In this document: one piece after another, positions 1 to 9,057 of the stretch
Numbering within the stretch: the stretch's first letter is position 1
How the letters are laid out: each line of letters begins with the position of its first letter
Assembly (NCBI GenBank): GCA_022226955.1
Contig: CP092079.1
Location: forward strand, 1,829,053 to 1,893,052
Direction: 5' to 3'
Origin: Nitrospira sp.
Lineage (GTDB): Bacteria; Nitrospirota; Nitrospiria; Nitrospirales; Nitrospiraceae
Length of the DNA stretch: 64,000 bases
Position numbers and translations under genes: made by a program
The notes under the pieces: model-generated
What the model was told of the DNA's origin: nothing
Database searches by the model: none
What the model saw: the letters and a program-made list of their open reading frames with translations, nothing else

Positions 1-381
1 GGTTGGACTCAGCCGTTCATAATACCCTCGCCAACCGGGAAGTCCTGAACTATGCGTCAACAGATGCCAGATCGACGCCTGGCCGATCGGACGGCCAGCC
101 AGCTCCGGAAGTATCGATTCAACTCGATCATCAAGCTGATATTGTCCGGCTTGGATAAGCAACGCCACGGCCGTCACCGTGGACAATGGCTTCGTGAGCG
201 ACGCCAAATCGTAGACCGTCGCCAGCTGAACGCGGTGAGCCGCGTCAAGCGTCGACACGAGCCCCGCGGTGAACTGGTCGATCTGGCCGCCGCCACGACG
301 CACCGCCAACACGACTCCGGGAAACACGCCGTCCGTGACGGCCTGTTCAAGCGCCGCCTGAATTAGAGGGGAATTCGACAT
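1..381 (-). CDS. Serine hydrolase of the class C beta-lactamase family (N-terminal part, runs off the left edge)
   Basis: The open frame starts at an ATG at 381 and reads without a stop for 127 codons to the window edge. Residues 61-64 are SLTK, the SxxK motif that carries the nucleophilic serine and general-base lysine of beta-lactamase/DD-peptidase-like hydrolases. It lies in the usual context (YDLASLTKPL), and LLTHSSGLPGW follows at about residue 108, another family hallmark. No signal peptide is visible, so a cytoplasmic esterase or peptidase is as likely as a true beta-lactamase. The Y-x-N and C-terminal motifs lie outside the window, so substrate cannot be judged. It follows the DivIVA-like gene on the same strand after about 110 bases with no visible terminator, so it may be the tail of the dcw operon. 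Confidence 0.85.
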   Translation of the reverse strand, partial: MSNSPLIQAALEQAVTDGVFPGVVLAVRRGGGQIDQFTAGLVSTLDAAHRVQLATVYDLASLTKPLSTVTAVALLIQAGQYQLDDRVESILPELAGRPIGQASIWHLLTHSSGLPGWRGYYERLSPT

Positions 382-491
382 AATAGTGGAGAGTCACTCA
401 CGAAGCTGACAAGCGCGCGTTGCCCACGCATCAACACACTGGAGCAGGAGACCGGAAACAAAAGCGATTCAACCGCGCGCCGCCGAAAACA

Positions 492-1007
492 TCATGAGCG
501 CGCCGGGCTCGACTCGCCCTCCATCTTTCCCTCGGACACAACCCCGCCGTCTTGATAGGCTTCCGTCGACTCGACATCCAGCATACGCTCGAACGTATGG
601 AGGGTGGCTCGCATTCGCTCGACCATGAGCAGCCGTTGTTTCTGCAACTGGGATAAATCCCGCTGCGTCTCGCCCAATTCCACTCGCGCTTGGCGAATAA
701 CCTCGCCGGCCTTTAGCTCCGCTTCCTTGACGATCAGTTCGGCATCGCGGTTCGCGCTGCGCTTGACATCGTCGGCCAGCGCCTGCGCGGCAACCAGCGT
801 GTTCGACAGCGTCGTCTCGGTCCGCTTTAATTCGGACACCTGCTGCTCCGCCATGCCCAGCCGCTCCCGCAGGAGCGCATTGTCGCGATTCAACGATTCC
901 ACGGTTTGCGCCAACTCTTCGAGAAACCGGTTGACCTCCTCGCGATCGTAGCCGCGAAGTTTCGTGCTGAACACCATTTGCTGAATGTCGAGCGGTGTGA
1001 TCTTCAT
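492..1007 (-). CDS. DivIVA-domain coiled-coil protein
   Basis: The protein has 171 residues. It opens with MKITPLDIQQMVF and GYDREEVNRFLEEL, the DivIVA N-terminal signature that binds curved membranes in Gram-positive homologues. About 110 residues of heptad-like helix rich in Glu, Arg and Leu follow, and the tail is short and acidic. I chose the ATG at 1007 because GGGGG lies 6-8 bases upstream; an ATG at 1019 would add four residues. Its position at the end of the dcw operon, directly after yggT, matches the place of divIVA in Firmicutes and several other phyla, so a role in septum or pole organisation is likely. That role is inferred from family and neighbourhood. Confidence 0.88.
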   Translation of the reverse strand: MKITPLDIQQMVFSTKLRGYDREEVNRFLEELAQTVESLNRDNALLRERLGMAEQQVSELKRTETTLSNTLVAAQALADDVKRSANRDAELIVKEAELKAGEVIRQARVELGETQRDLSQLQKQRLLMVERMRATLHTFERMLDVESTEAYQDGGVVSEGKMEGESSPARS

Positions 1008-1027
1008 AGATGCCCCCATTCGTTGAA

Positions 1028-1324
1028 TCAGTTCATCCGCAACGCCAAATCTTTTAAGGACTGCACCACCGCAAACTGCAGAAACGTCAATGCGAGAATG
1101 GCGATAATCGGCGAGAGGTCGATGCCCATGCGCCACCCCATCCACCGGCGAATAGGCGCGAGCACCGGCTCCGTTGCGCGGTCGAGGAATTGGACAATCG
1201 GATTCCATGGGTCGGGATTAACCCAGGAAATCAACGCCCGGGCAATAATGATCCACATATACAGCCACAACACATAATCCAGCACCGTGGCCACCCCCAA
1301 CAACACATTCCCAAACACAAACAT
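1028..1324 (-). CDS. YggT family membrane protein
   Basis: The 98-residue protein has two hydrophobic spans, at about residues 5-30 and 70-90. Between them lies the family pattern ALISWVNPDPWNPIVQFL followed by an EPVLAPIRR stretch. YggT proteins are small inner-membrane proteins encoded near proC and yggS or divIVA; in some bacteria they affect chromosome or envelope organisation, but no biochemical activity is settled. Its ATG overlaps the last base of the proC stop codon, so the two are probably translationally coupled. The DivIVA-like gene starts about 20 bases after its stop. Confidence 0.9.
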   Translation of the reverse strand: MFVFGNVLLGVATVLDYVLWLYMWIIIARALISWVNPDPWNPIVQFLDRATEPVLAPIRRWMGWRMGIDLSPIIAILALTFLQFAVVQSLKDLALRMN

Positions 1325-2142
1325 CAGCGTCCAAGCTCCTGAGATCGTTTTGTCGCCGCTTCGACAGCATTGATGAGCGTCGCGCGCATCCCCCCGACTT
1401 CGAGACGATGCAGGCCGGCAATCGTCGTCCCGCCCGGAGAGGCGACTTTGTCTTTGAGTCGAGCGGGATGTTCACCGGTTTCAATCACCATCTTGGCGGC
1501 ACCTAAAACGGTTTGCGCGGCCAACACTTCTGCCGTCGCGCGGGGCAATCCCATCTTCACGCCGCCGTCGGCCATCGCTTCGATAGCCAGAAACACGTAG
1601 GCCGGACCGCTGCCACTAAGTCCCGTGACCGCATCCATCAACCGCTCTTCAACCGTCACAACTTTCCCAACCGATTCAAACATGGCGCGCGCCGTGCCGG
1701 CGTCCGACTCAGAGACTCCCGGCCCGATGGCCAGCGCCGTCATCCCTTCCTGCACCATGGCCGGGGTGTTCGGCATGGCTCGCACCACTCGCGTTCCCAC
1801 CCCGCCGGCTTTCGTAATGGCCTCCATCGGAATCCCGGCAGCCACGGATACCGTGAGCGCACGTTTCAATTCCCCAGCAATATCCTTCATGACTCCGTCG
1901 AGAATCTGCGGCTTGACGGCGAGCACAATAATCCCGGCCCACGCAGCCGCCTCTCGATTCGTCCCGCCCACACGAATACCGTAGAGGCGCTTCAATGTCT
2001 CGCCGCGCGCCGCCACCGGATCTGTGGCCCAGATCCGATCAGGTTCGCACCGGCGGGTCGCCACCAGCCCTGCGATCAACGCCTCGGCCATCTGGCCGCC
2101 GCCGATAAACGCAATATTTTCCGCAATGCCGGGCTTAGACAT
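1324..2142 (-). CDS. proC: Pyrroline-5-carboxylate reductase
   Basis: This NAD(P)H-dependent enzyme catalyses the last step of proline synthesis, reducing pyrroline-5-carboxylate. The 272-residue protein carries the N-terminal Rossmann motif IGGGQMAEALIAG, the VRAMPNTPAMVQEG stretch, and the C-terminal signature LSGSGPAYVFLAIEAMADGGVKMGLPR, close to the usual 270 residues. An ATG further upstream at 2172 exists, but the start at 2142 puts the Rossmann motif at the normal distance from the N-terminus. GGAG precedes it, and it overlaps the end of yggS by 8 bases. Its presence here reflects a conserved yggS-proC-yggT cassette rather than a proline operon. Confidence 0.95.
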   Translation of the reverse strand: MSKPGIAENIAFIGGGQMAEALIAGLVATRRCEPDRIWATDPVAARGETLKRLYGIRVGGTNREAAAWAGIIVLAVKPQILDGVMKDIAGELKRALTVSVAAGIPMEAITKAGGVGTRVVRAMPNTPAMVQEGMTALAIGPGVSESDAGTARAMFESVGKVVTVEERLMDAVTGLSGSGPAYVFLAIEAMADGGVKMGLPRATAEVLAAQTVLGAAKMVIETGEHPARLKDKVASPGGTTIAGLHRLEVGGMRATLINAVEAATKRSQELGR

Positions 2143-2848
2143 GGCGCGCTCCGAAAAGCGCCGTGCCAACACGCACCAGCGTGGCTCCCTCTTCGATCGC
2201 TATTTCAAAATCGTGCGACATGCCCATGGACAACTCCTGCATCGCCAACGACGGAATCCCTTCTGCCTTAATGCGCACGCCGAGCTCACGCAGCGCACGA
2301 AAATACGGCCGGGCTGCTTCCGGCTGCGCCGTTGGAGGCGGAATCGTCATCAACCCTTGAATCCGGAGATGCGGCAGACCGCCGAGACTTGCCAAGGCCC
2401 GCATCAACCCGTCCGGCTGAAACCCGGCCTTACTGGCTTCACCGGCAATGTTCACTTCCAGCAGCACCGCCTGCGTCACACCGGCAGCACCGGCACGGCG
2501 ATCGATTTCCTGCGCCAGTTCGACAGAGTCCACCGAATGAATCAGCTCGAACCGGCCGATCGCATCGCGCACTTTTCGCCGCTGGAGCTGGCCGATAAAA
2601 TGCCAGCGGGGCGACAGATCTCGAAGTAGCGCGCCTTTTGACAGCGCCTCCTGCATCCGATTCTCCCCCAAGAGGGAGAGGCCGGCCTGGAGTCCTTCCC
2701 TGATCCGCTCCGCCGAAACAGTCTTCGTTGCGGCAACAAGCCGGACAGACTCCGGCGATCTACCGGTCCGTTCCGCGGCACTGCGGAGACGATCCAGCAC
2801 CCGATGCACGCGCCGGGCAAGAGAATCGTCTGCGTCCCGCTCCATCAT
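2135..2848 (-). CDS. yggS: YggS/PROSC family pyridoxal-phosphate homeostasis protein
   Basis: The 237-residue protein is a single TIM-barrel of the alanine racemase N-terminal fold. LVAATKTVSAERIREGL contains the lysine that binds pyridoxal phosphate. GENRMQEALSK, WHFIGQLQRRKV, HSVDSVELAQEI and LSMGMSHDFEIAIEEGATLVRVGTALFG follow in family order. Homologues buffer free PLP and have no racemase activity. Three start codons lie in tandem (GTG 2851, ATG 2848, ATG 2845) and no strong ribosome binding site separates them; I give the first ATG. It overlaps proC, and a 96-base gap separates it from pgeF. Confidence 0.93.
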   Translation of the reverse strand: MMERDADDSLARRVHRVLDRLRSAAERTGRSPESVRLVAATKTVSAERIREGLQAGLSLLGENRMQEALSKGALLRDLSPRWHFIGQLQRRKVRDAIGRFELIHSVDSVELAQEIDRRAGAAGVTQAVLLEVNIAGEASKAGFQPDGLMRALASLGGLPHLRIQGLMTIPPPTAQPEAARPYFRALRELGVRIKAEGIPSLAMQELSMGMSHDFEIAIEEGATLVRVGTALFGARHV

Positions 2849-2947
2849 CACTGCACCAGCGCACGTCCTATTCCCATATACCCGACCAGCTGGCGCTATT
2901 CTAACGGAACCCCTTGGGAATTGGCAGAGGCGCTGCCACCGCCGCTT

Positions 2948-3682
2948 TTACATGCTCGCGGATAGCCCGATCGCGCTCACCATCGTCCCAATCACTTTGC
3001 CTTCGCGGCGATAGGAGAAAAAGAGATCTTCGTGGCAAATCGTACAGACGTTGACACTGGTGACCCGCTCACCGGCAATCCCGCAATCCTGCGCTTGCTG
3101 CCTGATCAACGCTTTCAAATCAAGGCGCGCTTTGCCCTCGCGATAATCGCGCAACACCGTCTCCCACCAAGGGAATCGCCGCCGGATTTCATCCAACACC
3201 GGTTCGTCCACCTCATAGCAGCAGACGCCGGCAGAAGGACCGATGCTGACGTGCAGTTGGTCGAGATCGGCTCCGAATCGCGCCTGCATCAGCGCCAGCG
3301 TCTTCGGCACAATCCCGGCCACGGCCCCGCGCCATCCGGCATGGATCGCAGCCACCACCCGCCGCCGCGCATCGTGCACCAGCACTGGCACGCAGTCGGC
3401 GGTGCGCACCGCCACCATCGTCCCAGGCTGATCGGTGACCAGCGCATCCCATCCGCCATCGAACCGGTCGGCATCGGTCACCGGACGATCGACGACGAGC
3501 GCCTCCGTCCCATGCACCTGTTTCACCGATAAGATCCAGGGGGCCGAAACACCGGGCGCGCGCATTGGCGCGCCGGTCCCCAACCGCAGTTGTTCGGCAT
3601 GCGCTCTGGTGCCGAAAAAGTGCCGGACTCCACTCCTCGCAGAAGCAAACGCCGGCACCGTAATCACCGATGCTCGTCCCAT
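2948..3682 (-). CDS. pgeF: Peptidoglycan editing factor / YfiH laccase-domain protein
   Basis: The 244-residue protein has the conserved metal-site motifs of the multi-copper-oxidase-like YfiH family: RTADCVPVLVHD, AAIHAGWRGAVAGI and GPSAGVCCYEVDEPV. The E. coli member hydrolyses misincorporated amino acids from UDP-MurNAc-L-Ser, and other members deaminate purine nucleosides. Its position right after ftsZ supports the cell-wall quality-control role. The start at 3682 is preceded by AGAGG 8 bases upstream; a longer frame to 3718 would add a basic, low-complexity N-terminus. Confidence 0.92.
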   Translation of the reverse strand: MGRASVITVPAFASARSGVRHFFGTRAHAEQLRLGTGAPMRAPGVSAPWILSVKQVHGTEALVVDRPVTDADRFDGGWDALVTDQPGTMVAVRTADCVPVLVHDARRRVVAAIHAGWRGAVAGIVPKTLALMQARFGADLDQLHVSIGPSAGVCCYEVDEPVLDEIRRRFPWWETVLRDYREGKARLDLKALIRQQAQDCGIAGERVTSVNVCTICHEDLFFSYRREGKVIGTMVSAIGLSASM

Positions 3683-3731
3683 GCGTCGATCCTCTTGCCT
3701 TTTACCTCGCGGCGCCAAGAATGGCGCGCGC

Positions 3732-4934
3732 CTAGTTCACTTGCTTCCGAAGGAACGTGGGCACATCCCATTCATCTTCCGCCACGAGCGCCCGATCGAT
3801 CGCCTCACGGGTATCGTTTCGTTGGCGCAGGAAGGTGGGACGATCCAGATCTTTCATCGGCCGATCGGTCATGCCCATGGCCGTGCTCACCCCCACACCC
3901 GCCAACACCGGCTGCACCGGCTTCGCCGCGCGGGCCGACGTCTGTTCGACGCTCGCCGTCATTGCGACCATGTCTTCTTCGAATTCAAAGCCCGTCGCGA
4001 TCACCGTCACCACCAAATCGTCGCCCATATCGGGATTGATCACTTGACCAACAATGATGTTCGCCTCCGAATCGGCGGTTTGCTGAATGATCGAGGCCGC
4101 CTCTTCAATTTCGTGCAACGTCATGTTCGGGCCGCCGGTGATGTTCAGCAGTACGCCGCGGGCGCCCTGCACACTGCCTTCTTCCAGGAGCGGGCTGCAG
4201 ATCGCCCGTTGAGCGGACTCGATCGCGCGATTGGCGCCCCGCGCGATGCCCATGCCCATGACCGCGCGGCCCGTATGCGACATGATCGTCCGCACATCGG
4301 CAAAGTCGACGTTGACGTGGCCCGTCGTCGTGATCACATCGGCAATGCCTTGAATCGCCTGGCGCAGCACATCGTCGGCAACCTTGAAGGCTTCGAGCAA
4401 CGGCGTCGACTTATCGACAATCCCTAACAGACGCTGATTCGGAATCACGAGCAACGTATCGACATGCCGGCGAAGATCGCGAATGCCTTCTTCCGCATGT
4501 TTATGACGGCGCTGGCCTTCATATTGAAACGGCTTGGTCACCACGCCCACGGTGAGAATGCCTTGCTCCCGCGCAATGCTGGCCACGATGGGGGCCGCGC
4601 CGGTGCCGGTGCCGCCGCCCATGCCGGCCGTGACGAACACCATGTCGGCGCCTTCGAGGCATTCCCGGATGTGCTCTTTGCTCTCAAGCGCCGCGTCTTT
4701 CCCAATCTCCGGACGAGCGCCCGCGCCGAGTCCGCGAGTCCGCTCGGGACCCAATTGAATCTTGTATGGCGCCAGCGACCGGTCGAGCGCTTGCAGGTCG
4801 GTGTTGGCCGCGATGAAATCGACCCGGGCAAGCCCCGACCCGATCATCGTATTCACGGCATTGCAGCCGGCCCCGCCGACTCCGACAACTTTGATCCTGA
4901 CCGGTAATAACGCATCTTCTTGGAATGAGAACAT
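3732..4934 (-). CDS. ftsZ: Cell division GTPase FtsZ
   Basis: FtsZ is the tubulin-like GTPase that polymerises into the Z-ring. The 400-residue protein has the tubulin signature GGGTGTG at residues 106-112, the N-terminal nucleotide loop [13 protein letters not shown] at 18-30, and the T7-loop segment [12 protein letters not shown] variable linker leads to a C-terminal [12 protein letters not shown] peptide of the type that binds FtsA and ZipA. The ATG at 4934 has an excellent ribosome binding site (GAGGAGGT). The frame upstream to 5036 is spurious and overlaps ftsA. Confidence 0.98.
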   Translation of the reverse strand: MFSFQEDALLPVRIKVVGVGGAGCNAVNTMIGSGLARVDFIAANTDLQALDRSLAPYKIQLGPERTRGLGAGARPEIGKDAALESKEHIRECLEGADMVFVTAGMGGGTGTGAAPIVASIAREQGILTVGVVTKPFQYEGQRRHKHAEEGIRDLRRHVDTLLVIPNQRLLGIVDKSTPLLEAFKVADDVLRQAIQGIADVITTTGHVNVDFADVRTIMSHTGRAVMGMGIARGANRAIESAQRAICSPLLEEGSVQGARGVLLNITGGPNMTLHEIEEAASIIQQTADSEANIIVGQVINPDMGDDLVVTVIATGFEFEEDMVAMTASVEQTSARAAKPVQPVLAGVGVSTAMGMTDRPMKDLDRPTFLRQRNDTREAIDRALVAEDEWDVPTFLRKQVN

Positions 4935-4987
4935 TGCGGCACCTCCTCGCCTGTGATCGCCGAGCGGCACCATGCCGCGCGCGAAAG

Positions 4988-6220
4988 TTAGAACACTTCC
5001 AACACCCGTTTCGTCCACCCCACCATCTTGGTCCAAGCCCCTCCGTTCCGGAGACCCGCGGTATCCAATTCGTCGGCATGCTTCCGGGCATGCAACAACA
5101 GCCCGACGCCGGTGGCATGGCCGGGATTGCTCACAATATCTCTGAGCCCGCCGACGCCCGACGGCGTCCCACGGCGCGCCGGCAGGTTCAACACCTTCTC
5201 CGCCGCATCCGGCATCCCTTCGAGCAACGACGTGCCGCCGGTCAACACCACCCCGGCGCCTAACATGCCTTCGTACCCGGCCCGGGCGATCTCGCGCCGG
5301 ACCAGCTCGAACATTTCCTCGACTCGCGGTTCGAGAATCTCGGCGATATCCCGGCGGGAGAACGTCCGGGCCGGACGGTCGCCCACCGACGGCACCTCGA
5401 CAGTCTCATGTCCAGCTACCAAGTCTGTCCGGGCCGTGCCGTACTGCATCTTGATTTTCTCGGCCTCGGTCTGAGACGTCAGCAAGCCAATCGCCAGATC
5501 CTTCGTGAGATTCTGCCCGCCGATGGGAAGCACCGCCGAATGCCGGATGCTGCCCTCGAAGAAAATCGCCAGGTCGGTCGTCCCTCCGCCGAGATCCACC
5601 ATGGCCACGCCCAAATCGCGCTCCTCCTGGCTCAAGACCGCTTCGCTGGACGCCAGGGGCTGGAGAATGATGTCCACCACATCGAGCCCCGCGCGGTTGA
5701 CGCTCTTGATGATGTTTTGCGCGGAGGTCACCGCGCCGGTAATCACATGCACGTTGACTTCGAGCCTGGTCCCGGACAGCCCGAGCGGCTCGCGCACGCC
5801 GTCCTGCCCATCGACCATGTATTCGCGGGGCAAGACGTGCAGAATGCGCCGCTCATGCGGAATCACCGCCAGCGTCCGGGCGCTTTCGATCGCCCGGTGA
5901 ATATCCTCGCGCGTCACTTCGGCCTTCTTCAGCGCCACGACGCCCTTGCAGTTCTCCGCCGAGATATGGCTGCCGGCGATGCCGGTATAGACCGAATTGA
6001 TCTGGACCGCCGCCATCAGCTCAGCCTCTTCGACCGCCTTCTTAATCGACTCCACCGTGCTCTCGATATCGACGACCACCCCTTTGCGGAGGCCGCGAGA
6101 CGGACTGGCGCCGACGCCGATGACGTTCAACGCGCCGTCGTCCGTAATCTCCACGACAATCGCGCAGATCTTGGTCGTTCCGATATCGAGCCCGACAAGG
6201 ATTTGATCTCGTTTTGACAC
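4988..6220 (-). CDS. ftsA: Cell division protein FtsA
   Basis: FtsA is the actin-like ATPase that tethers FtsZ to the membrane. The 410-residue protein shows the phosphate-1 motif [14 protein letters not shown], the SHVI-like 1C domain region near residues 90-170, the phosphate-2 segment [14 protein letters not shown], and [14 protein letters not shown]. The C-terminus ends [15 protein letters not shown], an amphipathic helix typical of the membrane-targeting sequence. I chose GTG at 6220 because AGGGGGTGAT lies 6 bases upstream and closely matches the anti-Shine-Dalgarno sequence. GTG at 6229, which overlaps the ftsQ stop as GTGA, is the alternative. Confidence 0.97.
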   Translation of the reverse strand: MSKRDQILVGLDIGTTKICAIVVEITDDGALNVIGVGASPSRGLRKGVVVDIESTVESIKKAVEEAELMAAVQINSVYTGIAGSHISAENCKGVVALKKAEVTREDIHRAIESARTLAVIPHERRILHVLPREYMVDGQDGVREPLGLSGTRLEVNVHVITGAVTSAQNIIKSVNRAGLDVVDIILQPLASSEAVLSQEERDLGVAMVDLGGGTTDLAIFFEGSIRHSAVLPIGGQNLTKDLAIGLLTSQTEAEKIKMQYGTARTDLVAGHETVEVPSVGDRPARTFSRRDIAEILEPRVEEMFELVRREIARAGYEGMLGAGVVLTGGTSLLEGMPDAAEKVLNLPARRGTPSGVGGLRDIVSNPGHATGVGLLLHARKHADELDTAGLRNGGAWTKMVGWTKRVLEVF

Positions 6221-6225
6221 CGCGA

Positions 6226-7101
6226 TCACCCCCTCTCTCGCACAATCACACGATTCTCGTATCGCAGATCGATTTCATTCCCGCTCCGGCCATGCCCATC
6301 GAACGTCACCGTCTTGAGCGACGGCTTGATTCGTTGAAATCGCTCCCATTGATCGCTCACCGCCTCTTCACCGAATTGAAACTGCACGCCCCGGACGGAG
6401 GCCACCAGGTTGGCAGGATTCGCGGCGTTCACTTGCAAACGCCCCTCGATGCTCTGCCCGACTAATCGCGCCAGTTCAATGCCGGACTTGACCGCCCGGC
6501 GCGCCGCCGCATCCCCGCGCAACAGCTCCCGGGAGCCCAAGCCCGTGACCATCGGAAACATCACGTTGTCGTCCTGCCCCAATCGCGCCAGCACATGCCC
6601 CTCGTCATCGCTCAAGAAGTTTTCCGAATTGGCGTGCACGATCGCCGCGGGTTTGCGCTCGACCACGGAAATATGCAGCTCATGAAACAGCACCCGAGTC
6701 ACCACCGCATCCTTCACCCAGGGATGAGACTCCACCCGTTCCTTTATCGCCGTCGTCACGATGTGGTGAAGCGGGGTTCCAGGCTTGAGGGCCAGCCGAT
6801 CCACCAGCTCCTGCTTTCCGATCTGATGCGCCCCTTCAACCGTCACCGTCTTGATCTCGAGGAGGCGCTGAAGCAACGGGCCTGAGCGCTGCACGCCAAC
6901 GACCAAGCCCCAGCCAACCAGCACCGCACCGACCCCAATCGCACTCCATCGAATGAACTGCCGGCCCTTCGCCGCCACCTGCGCGCGGCGAGCCACACGG
7001 CTCTGATTCGCGGCCTGATTGGAGCGATCCCCTTTCCATTGATTCTGCCGGGGGCCATCCGGCTTCTGCGCATTGCGGCGCGCGACCGTCCAGTTTTTCA
7101 T
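6226..7101 (-). CDS. ftsQ: Cell division protein FtsQ/DivIB
   Basis: This is a bitopic divisome protein linking cytoplasmic and periplasmic division components. The 291-residue protein has a long basic cytoplasmic tail (about 50 residues), one transmembrane helix near residues 52-70, then a POTRA domain (IKTVTVEGAHQIGKQEL through WVKDAVVTRVL, HISVVERKPAAIV) and a beta domain to the end. Its ATG overlaps the ddl stop and GAGGG precedes it. The tail is longer than in E. coli FtsQ and rich in Gln, Arg and Asn. Confidence 0.93.
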   Translation of the reverse strand: MKNWTVARRNAQKPDGPRQNQWKGDRSNQAANQSRVARRAQVAAKGRQFIRWSAIGVGAVLVGWGLVVGVQRSGPLLQRLLEIKTVTVEGAHQIGKQELVDRLALKPGTPLHHIVTTAIKERVESHPWVKDAVVTRVLFHELHISVVERKPAAIVHANSENFLSDDEGHVLARLGQDDNVMFPMVTGLGSRELLRGDAAARRAVKSGIELARLVGQSIEGRLQVNAANPANLVASVRGVQFQFGEEAVSDQWERFQRIKPSLKTVTFDGHGRSGNEIDLRYENRVIVRERG

Positions 7102-8096
7102 ACCCTCGATCCTTTGCCTTTTCCGACGGACGCCATTCTGCCGGCGCGGTCCAGCGCCGACTGCAAGATGCGCTCGACTAAGCTGTCGTAATCGATGCCG
7201 GCTTGGCCCGCCGCCATTGGCAACAAACTGGTCTCCGTCATGCCGGGCACGGTATTGATCTCCAACATGTAGGGCTTGCCGCGAGGGGTAACTCTGAAAT
7301 CCACGCGCGCGGCCCCTTCACAACCCAGCGCCTCATAGGTCCGGCGCCCCAATTCGGCAATCTGCTTCAATATCTTGGCGGGCAGTGGAGCCGGACAGAG
7401 ATATTGGGTTTTGCCTTTTTGATACTTCGCTGAAAAATCGTAAAAGCCGCCTGGCGCCACGATTTCCACCGCCGGCAAGATCGTGAGCGCCCCGGACGGC
7501 CCGCCCAAAATCGACACCGTCGTTTCGTGACCAGGGATATAGGCTTCGACCATCGCATCCGGATCGTACCGATGGGCCAGCGCCAGCGCTTCTTTCCACT
7601 GGCCAGGCTTCCGGACAATGGAGACGCCAATCGTGGACCCCTGCGAGGCCGGCTTCACCACCACCGGCAATGCCAGTTTCGCCGCCTTCAGCACCATCGC
7701 CAACGACGGCTGTTCTCCGCGCCGCACTTGCGTCCCAGCCGGAACCGGCACGTGGGCCGACACCGCCAGCGTTTTCGTCGTCACCTTGTGCATGCCCATC
7801 GCGCTCGCCTGCACACCGGATCCCGTGTAGGGAATTCCGAGCGTTTCTAAAAACCCCTGGATCGTCCCGTCTTCGCCGCCCGGGCCATGCAGGGCAAGAA
7901 ACGCCAGCTCGACCTTGTGCTTCGCCACATCGCGATACAGATTCGGGCTCACGTCGATCGCCACCGCTCGATAGCCCCGGCGGAGCAGCGACTGGTGCAC
8001 CGCCCGCCCGGTGCGCAGGGAAATCTCGCGCTCGGACGATTGCCCACCCATCAACACCCCGATTTGCTTTTTCGTAAGCACCCGCCGATTCGCCAT
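7098..8096 (-). CDS. ddl: D-alanine--D-alanine ligase
   Basis: This ATP-grasp ligase makes the D-Ala-D-Ala dipeptide for MurF. The 332-residue protein has the N-terminal VLMGGQSSEREISLRTG, the lid/ATP segment LPVVVKPASQGSTIGVSIV, the GCEGAARVDFRVT stretch, and the catalytic end LEINTVPGMTETSLLPMAA. GAGGAGCGGTC lies immediately upstream of the ATG, a clear ribosome binding site. It sits between murB and ftsQ, the classical dcw order. Confidence 0.97.
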   Translation of the reverse strand: MANRRVLTKKQIGVLMGGQSSEREISLRTGRAVHQSLLRRGYRAVAIDVSPNLYRDVAKHKVELAFLALHGPGGEDGTIQGFLETLGIPYTGSGVQASAMGMHKVTTKTLAVSAHVPVPAGTQVRRGEQPSLAMVLKAAKLALPVVVKPASQGSTIGVSIVRKPGQWKEALALAHRYDPDAMVEAYIPGHETTVSILGGPSGALTILPAVEIVAPGGFYDFSAKYQKGKTQYLCPAPLPAKILKQIAELGRRTYEALGCEGAARVDFRVTPRGKPYMLEINTVPGMTETSLLPMAAGQAGIDYDSLVERILQSALDRAGRMASVGKGKGSRV

Positions 8097-8109
8097 GACC
8101 GCTCCTCGC

Positions 8110-9054
8110 TTACGCCCGTCCGACCACCTTGAGTTCCAATTCCAGTTTCACGCCCGTCTTTTTCGCCACCGCCGTCCGGACTTTCCGAATCAGCGCCAGC
8201 ACATCCTTGGCACTCGCCTGCCCTTGATTCACAATAAAGTTCGCATGCCTGTCCGAGACCTGCGCATCGCCGACCTGGGCGCCTTTGAGCCCCGCCGAAT
8301 CGATAACGCGCCCCGCCGAATCCTTGGGGGGGTTCTTGAACACACAACCGGCGCTCGGCAGCGCCAGCGGCTGCGTATCACGGCGGTAGTGCAGATAGTC
8401 TTTCACGACTTTCTCGACTTCCGCCCGCACACCCGCCTTCAGCTGCATCCATACGCCCACGACCACGCCGGCAGGCAACGCCGCCCGGCGATAGGCGAAA
8501 GGAATCTCCGACGCGGGAATCTCGACAATCTCGCCCTTGCGATTCACCAGCCGCACGGCCTTCACCGCATCTTTCATCTCACCCAGCCTTGTGCCCGCAT
8601 TCATCACGACGCATCCCGCGACCGTGCCGGGAATACCGGCGGCCCATTCGAGCCCGGCCAGCGCATGGCGGATGGCATATCCGATCAACGTCGGCATCCC
8701 CACGCCTCCTTCGGCATAGAGCACCGCTCCCGGCTCTTCCCTGATCGCGCGGAGCGTTCCAAGATTGACCACCACCCCTTTGATCCCCTTGTCGCGAATG
8801 AGGAGATTCGTCCCGCCCACCACAAACAGCGGCAGCTTCTGAGCCGCCGTTTGCCGGACCAGCCGCGCCACGTCCTCGACATCGGCCGGTTCGACCAAGA
8901 CATCGGCCGGTCCCCCGATTCGGAAGGACGTGTACTCTTTGAGCGGCGCATTGAACGACACGGTCCCGCGAATCCCCTCGACCGCAGCGTCCAATCGACG
9001 CTGAGCGATGGCCCGGCGGCCGGTCTGTCCATCTGTCCGTCCTTGCCCCGCCAT
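8110..9054 (-). CDS. murB: UDP-N-acetylenolpyruvoylglucosamine reductase
   Basis: MurB is the FAD enzyme that reduces the enolpyruvyl product of MurA to UDP-MurNAc using NADPH. The 314-residue protein has YTSFRIGGPADVLVEP, FVVGGTNLLIRDKG, GLEWAAGIPGTVAGCVVMNAGT, and the serine-containing LPSAGCVFKNPP near the catalytic site. The lack of an inserted Tyr loop suggests a type II MurB. It starts 3 bases after the murC stop. No strong ribosome binding site is visible at the ATG, so reinitiation from murC is likely. Confidence 0.96.
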   Translation of the reverse strand: MAGQGRTDGQTGRRAIAQRRLDAAVEGIRGTVSFNAPLKEYTSFRIGGPADVLVEPADVEDVARLVRQTAAQKLPLFVVGGTNLLIRDKGIKGVVVNLGTLRAIREEPGAVLYAEGGVGMPTLIGYAIRHALAGLEWAAGIPGTVAGCVVMNAGTRLGEMKDAVKAVRLVNRKGEIVEIPASEIPFAYRRAALPAGVVVGVWMQLKAGVRAEVEKVVKDYLHYRRDTQPLALPSAGCVFKNPPKDSAGRVIDSAGLKGAQVGDAQVSDRHANFIVNQGQASAKDVLALIRKVRTAVAKKTGVKLELELKVVGRA

Positions 9055-9057
9055 TGC